This document shows, piece after piece, positions 6,983 through 11,935 of a stretch of DNA of 11,935 bases. Origin of the DNA: a bacterium (GTDB taxonomy: Bacteria > Arandabacterota > Arandabacteria > Arandabacterales > Arandabacteraceae); assembly GCA_025774405.1 (NCBI GenBank), contig JALGWB010000127.1, forward strand, positions 1 to 11,935. The letters run 5' to 3'. Both the position numbers and the translations under genes were made by a program. Each line of letters starts with the position of its first letter. Position 1 is the stretch's first letter. The notes under the pieces are model-generated. The model had not been told where the DNA came from and did not search any database. It was given only the letters and a program-made list of their open reading frames with translations.

Positions 6983-8442
6983 GGTATTCCTGTCATCCTC
7001 GAGACTATATAAGCGACATCTTCAGCTTCGACCTTAACGTCAGCACCATCAGCTATCTGTTTCCAGCTGCCCTTTATCTCATCAAGTTTAGCCTTAAGCT
7101 CTCGCTCTCTATCCCTTATTCTCGCAGCGTTCTCGAAATCCTGCTTGCGAATGTAGCTCTCTTTCTCGGCTGCCAGCTTTTCAATCTTGCGCTCCAGCTC
7201 CCTTATATCTGGTGGCACTGAGGAGACCGAAAGTCGAGCTCTTGCTCCTGCCTCATCGACCACGTCGATTGCCTTGTCCGGCAAGTACCTGTCCTTGACA
7301 TAGCGATCGGAAAGCCGTACTGCCGCAATTATAGCCTCGTCAGTGATTCTGACGCGATGGTGGGCTTCGTACTTATCCCTCAAGCCCTTTATGATCTCGA
7401 TGGTCTCCTCAACAGTTGGAGGTGAGATCATGATGGGCTGGAATCGACGCTCAAGTGCGCCATCCTTCTCGATATACTTACGGTATTCATCCAGGGTTGT
7501 CGCTCCAATTGTCTGCAATTCACCTCTTGCCAGGGCCGGCTTGAGCATGTTGGATGCATCTATAGCACCCTCAGCCCCACCAGCTCCCACGATGGTATGG
7601 AGTTCATCTATGAAAATGATAACGTTGTGGGCTTCCCTTATCTCGTTTATGATAGCCTTCAGTCTTTCCTCAAACTGGCCGCGGTACTTTGTGCCGGCAA
7701 CGATTGCTGCCAGGTCGAGAGCGACCACACGCATATCTCTCAAGATCTCAGGAACCTTGCCCTCGACAATTCTTGTCGCCAGCCCTTCGACGATGGCCGT
7801 CTTGCCAACACCTGGCTCGCCGATAAGCACGGGATTGTTCTTCTTGCGCCGACACAATACCTGGATGACCCGTTCGATTTCCACCTCACGACCTATAACC
7901 GGATCCAGCTTGCCCTGCCTTGCCAGATCCGTCAGGTCACGACCAAATTGATCGAGAGCTGGTGTTTCAGTCTTGGCTTCCTGCCTTCCTCTGTGCCCGC
8001 GCTGCGTGCCGCCCAAAAGTTTCAGGGCTTCCTCTCGAACTCGCCGCTTGTCAGCTCCGAACTCGGTAAGCACCCTCGCTGCTATCCCCTCTCCCTCCCG
8101 AATCAATCCAAGCAGTAGATGTTCGGTGCCAACATAGTTGTGCCCCAGAAGCTTGGCCTCATCGACAGACAGCTCGAGCACATGCTTGGCTCGTGGCGTA
8201 AACGGGATCTCCCCGATGGTAACGCTCCCACTGCTGGCAGGAACCATGCTCTCGATTGTTCGTCTTACCATGTCAAGGTCAAGTCCAAGATTGGTCAGAA
8301 TGGTTGCTGCTAGTCCCTCACCCTCCCTGATTATTCCGAGAAGCAGATGCTCCGTTCCGATGTAGTCATGATGCAGTCTGGCAGCCTCTTCTCGTGCCAG
8401 GAACATCACGCGTTTGACTCGGTCTGTGAACTTGTCGTGCAT
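6970..8442 (-). CDS. clpC: ClpC segment 1: N-domain, first AAA+ domain (D1) and middle domain (frame ends early)
   Basis: ClpC is the AAA+ unfoldase that pulls substrates, including phosphoarginine-tagged ones from McsB, into ClpP. This 490-residue frame holds two Clp-N repeats (about 1-145, each with GTEHLLLG), D1 with Walker A GEPGVGKT at 208-215, Walker B IIFIDE at 275-280 and arginine finger ERRF at 331-334, and a UVR-containing middle domain (about 412-460). It ends abnormally a few residues after SRMTGIP, where intact ClpC enters D2. The start overlaps the mcsB stop by one base (TGATG), with GGAGG 7 bases upstream. Counting all segments plus the estimated missing bases gives about 837 codons, normal for ClpC. 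As written, only a D1 half-protein would be made. Confidence 0.93.
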   Translation of the reverse strand: MHDKFTDRVKRVMFLAREEAARLHHDYIGTEHLLLGIIREGEGLAATILTNLGLDLDMVRRTIESMVPASSGSVTIGEIPFTPRAKHVLELSVDEAKLLGHNYVGTEHLLLGLIREGEGIAARVLTEFGADKRRVREEALKLLGGTQRGHRGRQEAKTETPALDQFGRDLTDLARQGKLDPVIGREVEIERVIQVLCRRKKNNPVLIGEPGVGKTAIVEGLATRIVEGKVPEILRDMRVVALDLAAIVAGTKYRGQFEERLKAIINEIREAHNVIIFIDELHTIVGAGGAEGAIDASNMLKPALARGELQTIGATTLDEYRKYIEKDGALERRFQPIMISPPTVEETIEIIKGLRDKYEAHHRVRITDEAIIAAVRLSDRYVKDRYLPDKAIDVVDEAGARARLSVSSVPPDIRELERKIEKLAAEKESYIRKQDFENAARIRDRERELKAKLDEIKGSWKQIADGADVKVEAEDVAYIVSRMTGIPMKP

Positions 8443-9542
8443 CAGCTCGCCTCCCCCGTCTGAGCAGCATTTCCGCTGTTCGCCTGGTTCCCATCTTCAG
8501 CAAGCATTCTGCGAATCATCTCAGCTCTGACGATGTCACGATCCGCTGGATCCATCTTCCTCCCGAATTGTTTCTGAAGATGAGCAGGCTGAGTCATGAA
8601 TATCATCTCGTTAAGCTTTGGCACCGAAACCCCATCCAATATCCCTAAACAAAGTCCCAATCTCACGGCCGAGGCATACGACATTACATCCTTCCATGTG
8701 ACTTTTCTACAGTATTTCAAAATACCGTATGCCCTCCATACCTTATCTTCGATCTCGAAGCGTGCATTCCTTAACAAAATATCTTGAGCCCTCTTCTCAT
8801 ACTCGAGCACCTGCCTAACAACTTTTTCCAGGCTCTGCACTATATCTATCTCGGATGTGCCAAGTGATGTGCGGTTGGAAATCTGAAATAGATTGCCCAC
8901 CACTTCACTCCCTTCTCCAAAAAAGCCTCTGACTGCCAGCCCCATCTGGGTGATACTATGGATGACCTTCTCAATCTGCTTGGTGAGTATCAAGCCAGGT
9001 AGATGGACAAGCATCGACGCTCTCAGCCCTGTACCGGTGTTGGTTGGGCAGGCTGAAAGGTAGCCCCACTCATATGAGAAGGCATACTTGAGATTTGAGT
9101 CGAGTTCGTTGTCAAGGCGATCAACCAGCCGCCAAGCTTCCATCACCTGAAAACCTGATTGAATCGACTGGAGTCTGAGATGGTCCTCCTCATTGATCAT
9201 AACGCTTATCATCTCATTCTCGCCGATCGCTATGGCGCGAGTTGGTGAATTCTCAGCATGCTCATGGCTAATGAGATGGCGTTCAACCAGGAATTGTCGA
9301 TCAAGATCATCGAGGTCACTCATCAGCATGAAAGTCCCGGTCTTGAGACTATTGGCACCTGCGATTGCTTGCCGAGCAAGAGAAAGCGACTGCTTAAGCT
9401 GCTCCTCACTGGTTCTGTGAGCGTATGGCAGCCCCTCGATGTTGCGCGCAAGTCTGACTCGGCTGCTCACGACCGACTGCGCAAGCTCACCTTCGGCGGC
9501 TAACCATGGACTGGGATTCTTTGCCATCTGCTCAATTGTCAC
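8442..9542 (-). CDS. mcsB: McsB, protein-arginine kinase
   Basis: McsB phosphorylates arginines of damaged proteins, marking them for ClpC-ClpP. It has the phosphagen-kinase fold. Counting from the GTG at 9542 (366 residues), the motifs are SSRVRLARN at 26-34, NEEDHLR at 117-123, CPTNTGTGLRAS at 165-176 and GEGSE at 209-213. All are characteristic of an active kinase. RDIVRA at 335-340 matches the RDxxRA phosphoarginine-sensing motif of Gram-positive McsB. The GTG is chosen because GAGGGGG lies 6 bases upstream and it gives an 11-base overlap with mcsA. An ATG at 9527 would give 361 residues. A longer frame to 9626 would add basic residues foreign to the family and overlap mcsA by about 95 bases, so I reject it. 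Confidence 0.94.
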   Translation of the reverse strand: MTIEQMAKNPSPWLAAEGELAQSVVSSRVRLARNIEGLPYAHRTSEEQLKQSLSLARQAIAGANSLKTGTFMLMSDLDDLDRQFLVERHLISHEHAENSPTRAIAIGENEMISVMINEEDHLRLQSIQSGFQVMEAWRLVDRLDNELDSNLKYAFSYEWGYLSACPTNTGTGLRASMLVHLPGLILTKQIEKVIHSITQMGLAVRGFFGEGSEVVGNLFQISNRTSLGTSEIDIVQSLEKVVRQVLEYEKRAQDILLRNARFEIEDKVWRAYGILKYCRKVTWKDVMSYASAVRLGLCLGILDGVSVPKLNEMIFMTQPAHLQKQFGRKMDPADRDIVRAEMIRRMLAEDGNQANSGNAAQTGEAS

Positions 9543-10032
9543 CAGCGACCCCCTCACCCTTCTCAAGCTCCTTGATCTTGTCTCTGATTTCAGCAGCTTT
9601 CTCAAAATCCTCTCTTTCAATCGCACGACTCAGCTCGATTTTGAGATTCTCAATCTGCCGCCTTTTCTCGAAGACATCCTGGCTCTGCCTGGGACTCTTA
9701 CCAACATGGATATTGGAACCGTGAATCCTCCGCAGCAAAGGCTTGAGCTGCTCCCTGAACGCCTCATAACAATCAGCACAGCCAAGCCGACCACACTCAC
9801 GGAACTCCCTGTAGGTAAGCCCACAGGTTTTACACCTTATGATATCGGAGCCCACTTCCTCTGCCATACTCGCCAGGATGTTGGAGATCATGAAAGGTTG
9901 CTTCTTGTGCGGAAGCTGGATCCCTTTCTCCAGAGCACACTTCTCGCAAAGATGTAGCTCTGTTATCTCGTTATCCTTCATCTCCTTGTAGTGGACTCTT
10001 GCTGGTTCCTTGCCACAATTATCACAAAGCAT
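9532..10032 (-). CDS. mcsA: McsA, zinc-binding activator of the McsB kinase
   Basis: McsA binds and activates McsB and helps deliver substrates to ClpC. This 166-residue protein carries paired cysteines typical of its zinc sites: C3/C6, C29/C32, C67/C70 and C85/C88, plus an extra C80. After a linker (about 100-120), residues about 126-158 form a UVR domain (SRAIEREDFEKAAEIRDKI). It resembles the UVR stretch in the ClpC middle domain next door, KQDFENAARIRDRERE. The ATG has GAGGGGG 5 bases upstream, in the 14-base gap after lolD. The order mcsA-mcsB-clpC is the Firmicute order. CtsR, the repressor that precedes these genes in Bacillus, is not present; lolD occupies that place. Confidence 0.94.
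   Translation of the reverse strand: MLCDNCGKEPARVHYKEMKDNEITELHLCEKCALEKGIQLPHKKQPFMISNILASMAEEVGSDIIRCKTCGLTYREFRECGRLGCADCYEAFREQLKPLLRRIHGSNIHVGKSPRQSQDVFEKRRQIENLKIELSRAIEREDFEKAAEIRDKIKELEKGEGVAGDN
9549..9555 (-). promoter_or_regulatory. Ribosome binding site of mcsB
   Basis: GAGGGGG within the last codons of mcsA lies 6 bases before the GTG at 9542. It favours that start over the ATG at 9527, which has only a weak GAG nearby. Confidence 0.5.
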
Positions 10033-10037
10033 CTTCG

Positions 10038-10044
10038 CCCCCTC
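10038..10044 (-). promoter_or_regulatory. Ribosome binding site of mcsA
   Basis: GAGGGGG lies 5 bases before the ATG at 10032, directly behind the lolD stop. No promoter or terminator fits in this 14-base gap, so mcsA is probably transcribed with the lol genes. Confidence 0.65.
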
Positions 10045-10046
10045 TA

Positions 10047-10742
10047 TTATATCTTAACTTCCTCAACAACGCCGTCAAATAGTTTTAGTACGCGATCGCA
10101 TCTTCGCGCCAGATCCAGATTATGAGTGACTATCACATAGCTCTGCCCAAGTCTATCTCTGAGTTCCCAGATAAGGTCATGGAGCGATTTGCTGCTGTCG
10201 GGATCAAGGTTACCGGATGGTTCGTCTGCAAGCACGACCAGGGGGTTCATGACGAGGGCTCTGGCTACAGCCACGCGCTGCTGCTCACCACCGGAGAGTT
10301 CTCTGGGTCGATGCTCAAGTCTCCCTCCGAGACCCACATTGTTGATGAGGATTTCGCTTGCAAGTTTTTCGGCCTGAGCGGGTTTCATACCTGCGATGAT
10401 GCAGGGAATCATTACATTCTCGAGGGCCGTGAGTTCAGGTAGTAGATGGTGAAACTGGAAGACAAATCCAAAGCGCTTGTTTCTGAAGGCAGATATGTCA
10501 TCCTCTGAAAGTGAAAGAACATCAACCCCGTCAACGTAGATCTCGCCCGAGTCAGGCTTGTCGAGGGCTCCCAGCAAGTGAAGTAATGTGCTCTTGCCTA
10601 CACCTGATGGTCCGACAACAGCAATTATTTCCCCCCTCGCCAAGGTTAGATCAACCCCCTTGAGAACCTCTATTGTATCACTGCCTGATACATAAGATTT
10701 CCTCAGGCTGTGGCCTTCAAGGACAGTCTGGATGTCACTCAT
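10047..10742 (-). CDS. lolD: LolD, ATPase of the lipoprotein-releasing ABC transporter
   Basis: It powers extraction of lipoproteins from the outer leaflet of the inner membrane so that they can move to the outer membrane. The 231 residues are a compact ABC ATPase: Walker A GPSGVGKS at 44-51, Q-loop Gln96 in the LolD-type sequence FQFHHLLPELTALEN, signature LSGGEQQ at 149-155, Walker B LVVLADE ending at Glu174, and H-loop His207. The ATG lies within the 8-base overlap ATGAGTGA with the upstream permease gene, with GAGG 9 bases before it, so the two subunits are translationally coupled. MacB-type ATPases share these motifs. The LolC/LolE-like partner makes Lol the better call. Confidence 0.93.
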   Translation of the reverse strand: MSDIQTVLEGHSLRKSYVSGSDTIEVLKGVDLTLARGEIIAVVGPSGVGKSTLLHLLGALDKPDSGEIYVDGVDVLSLSEDDISAFRNKRFGFVFQFHHLLPELTALENVMIPCIIAGMKPAQAEKLASEILINNVGLGGRLEHRPRELSGGEQQRVAVARALVMNPLVVLADEPSGNLDPDSSKSLHDLIWELRDRLGQSYVIVTHNLDLARRCDRVLKLFDGVVEEVKI

Positions 10743-11935
10743 ACCGAATAGCCTCTACCGGAACCAACCTGGCAGCTCGCCAGGCTGGGTAGATAGTCGC
10801 TCCAAAACATACCAGCATTGCCACAACACCAATTGTGATAACATCAACCGGTTTGAGCAAGACGGGCACAGTTTGGATGAAATACACATCGCTGGGTAGC
10901 TTGATCAGCTCATACTTGTCAATTACCCTTGCCAGCACTACTCCGCCAATGACACCAACAGCGGTCCCTATTGAACCAATCATTACACCCTGAAGCATGA
11001 ATATACGCATCACAGAGCGAGCAGTGGCGCCCATCGACCTGAGAATGCCGATATCCCTCGTGCGCTGGAGAACAACCATTATCAGAGTACTTGCGATGTT
11101 GAAGGCAGCGACCAGGATTATCAGATTGAGGATTATGAACATAACCCTCTTCTCCATATTCATCCACTTGAAGAGGCTCCTGTTGAGATGAATCCAATCG
11201 CTGACACCGAACCCACTTCCGAGCATCATGGCAATAGCCTGCCCAACAGCCGGAGCATCAAACTTATCATCGACCCTTACACTCAATCCAGTCACCTTGT
11301 TGCCCAAGCCGTAAAATGCCTGAGCCCTGACGATGTCAATGAAAGCGAAGCCGGCATCATAGTCATACATACCAGAATCAAAGAAACCGCCAACGACAAA
11401 ACGCTCAAACTTCGGAACGATACCAAGTGGAGCCGCTGGTGAGATATCGGCTCTCGCCAGTACGATGGTGTCACCGATTGATATCCGAAGACCATAAGCA
11501 AGCTCCTTACCAACCACTATGCTGGCAAGATTGTCCCCACCAGATTCGAACCTGAAGCCTTCTGGTCTGATATAGGTCTGCAGTTCCGAAACCGAGCTCT
11601 CTCTGTCGAGGTCAACACCCTTGAGAAAAAGTGCATCTGTACCGCTGGCAGATATCACCATTGCTTTGTCCAGAACAAATGGGGCAACTCCTTCGACTTT
11701 CGGCAGATTCAAGATCAGATCGCCTATACTGTCAGGATTGGTGATTCCATCATCACGCCTCACGATGACATGTGCGTTGGTTCCGATGATGCGATCAAGT
11801 ACCTCCGTCTCAAAACCATTCATCACTGAAAGCACAACTATGAGTGCCAGTACACCGAGTGCGACGCCTGCAACCGATATGATTGTTATCGCCGTAACAA
11901 ACCCGCTCTTCCTCGACGCGCCGATGTATTTTCTG
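10735..11935 (-). CDS. LolC/LolE-family permease of the lipoprotein-releasing transporter (N-terminus off the window)
   Basis: This is the membrane subunit that works with LolD. The frame is open to the window edge: 399 residues are visible and only a short cytoplasmic start should be missing. Residues 12-36 form the first membrane helix, running into the family sequence IVVLSVMNGFE. A large periplasmic domain spans about 40-260. Three helices follow at about 264-290, 310-336 and 365-383, with the coupling segment RTRDIGILRSMGAT at 291-304 contacting the ATPase. KLPSDVYFI and the ending RLVPVEAIRYE are typical of LolC/LolE. Which of the two it is, or whether it forms a homodimer, cannot be told from one gene. 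The GTG at 11835 lies inside the first membrane helix and is not the true start. Confidence 0.92.
   Translation of the reverse strand, partial: RKYIGASRKSGFVTAITIISVAGVALGVLALIVVLSVMNGFETEVLDRIIGTNAHVIVRRDDGITNPDSIGDLILNLPKVEGVAPFVLDKAMVISASGTDALFLKGVDLDRESSVSELQTYIRPEGFRFESGGDNLASIVVGKELAYGLRISIGDTIVLARADISPAAPLGIVPKFERFVVGGFFDSGMYDYDAGFAFIDIVRAQAFYGLGNKVTGLSVRVDDKFDAPAVGQAIAMMLGSGFGVSDWIHLNRSLFKWMNMEKRVMFIILNLIILVAAFNIASTLIMVVLQRTRDIGILRSMGATARSVMRIFMLQGVMIGSIGTAVGVIGGVVLARVIDKYELIKLPSDVYFIQTVPVLLKPVDVITIGVVAMLVCFGATIYPAWRAARLVPVEAIRYE

Noticed and set aside
6970..6990. Programmed frameshift or translational bypass in clpC.
   Set aside because: Residues normally present are missing from the DNA at both junctions, so no recoding event could restore a full protein. 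I see no slippery heptamer at the junction.
6347..7012. Plus-strand open frame of 221 codons opposite the clpC D2 region.
   Set aside because: The minus strand encodes all D2 motifs here, and the plus-strand product resembles nothing I recognise.
7343..8118. Two long plus-strand open frames (202 and 173 codons).
   Set aside because: Both are antisense to the conserved N-domain and D1 of clpC. Their composition (Ser/Arg/Pro rich, low complexity) is typical of shadow frames.
9543..9626. Extended N-terminus of McsB from 9626.
   Set aside because: It overlaps the mcsA UVR domain by about 95 bases and adds a basic stretch absent from the family. A start with a good ribosome binding site exists at 9542.
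10033..10046. Possible promoter or terminator between lolD and mcsA.
   Set aside because: The gap is 14 bases and is filled by the mcsA ribosome binding site.
1..11935. Search for CRISPR arrays, tRNA or rRNA genes, insertion sequences, phage genes or defence genes.
   Set aside because: None seen. The window is filled with conserved housekeeping genes in one direction.

Overview
The window is one uninterrupted stretch of coding sequence, with every gene on the minus strand. Read in the direction of transcription (from high to low coordinates), the order is: lipoprotein-release permease (LolC/LolE type, N-terminus off the window), lolD, mcsA, mcsB, clpC (broken), bamA, skp/ompH, lpxD, an lpxC-fabZ fusion, and lpxA (C-terminus off the window). 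Neighbours overlap by 1 to 38 bases or are separated by at most 17 bases. Most starts carry a clear GGAGG-like or GAGGGGG ribosome binding site. I see no RNA genes, insertion sequences, CRISPR arrays, terminators, promoters or gene-free gaps. The layout is that of a single long operon whose promoter lies beyond position 11935.

Organism: the cell is a diderm that makes lipid A (LpxA, LpxC, LpxD), assembles outer-membrane proteins (BamA, Skp) and exports lipoproteins (Lol). It also carries the McsA-McsB-ClpC protein-arginine-kinase and unfoldase set, best known from Firmicutes. The LpxC-FabZ fusion is typical of the Fibrobacteres-Chlorobi-Bacteroidetes (FCB) group and related candidate phyla. 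I infer an FCB-affiliated lineage, possibly an uncultured one, but the sequence alone does not fix the phylum.

Region 10047-11935 holds the Lol transporter that extracts lipoproteins from the inner membrane. Region 6070-10032 holds the protein quality-control set: McsA (zinc-binding activator), McsB (arginine kinase) and ClpC (AAA+ unfoldase that receives phosphoarginine-tagged proteins and feeds ClpP). Region 2121-6107 holds BamA, the periplasmic chaperone Skp and LpxD. Region 1-2124 holds LpxC-FabZ and LpxA. Together the genes describe envelope assembly joined to a degradation system for damaged proteins.

The most unusual feature is clpC. It reads as three segments, and two pieces that the family normally has are missing: about 26 residues at the start of the second ATPase domain and about 19-20 residues near the C-terminal small domain. 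Each loss changes the frame, and the second restores the frame the first destroyed. Everything else in the gene looks conserved, so this is either a sequence/assembly fault or a very recent inactivation.
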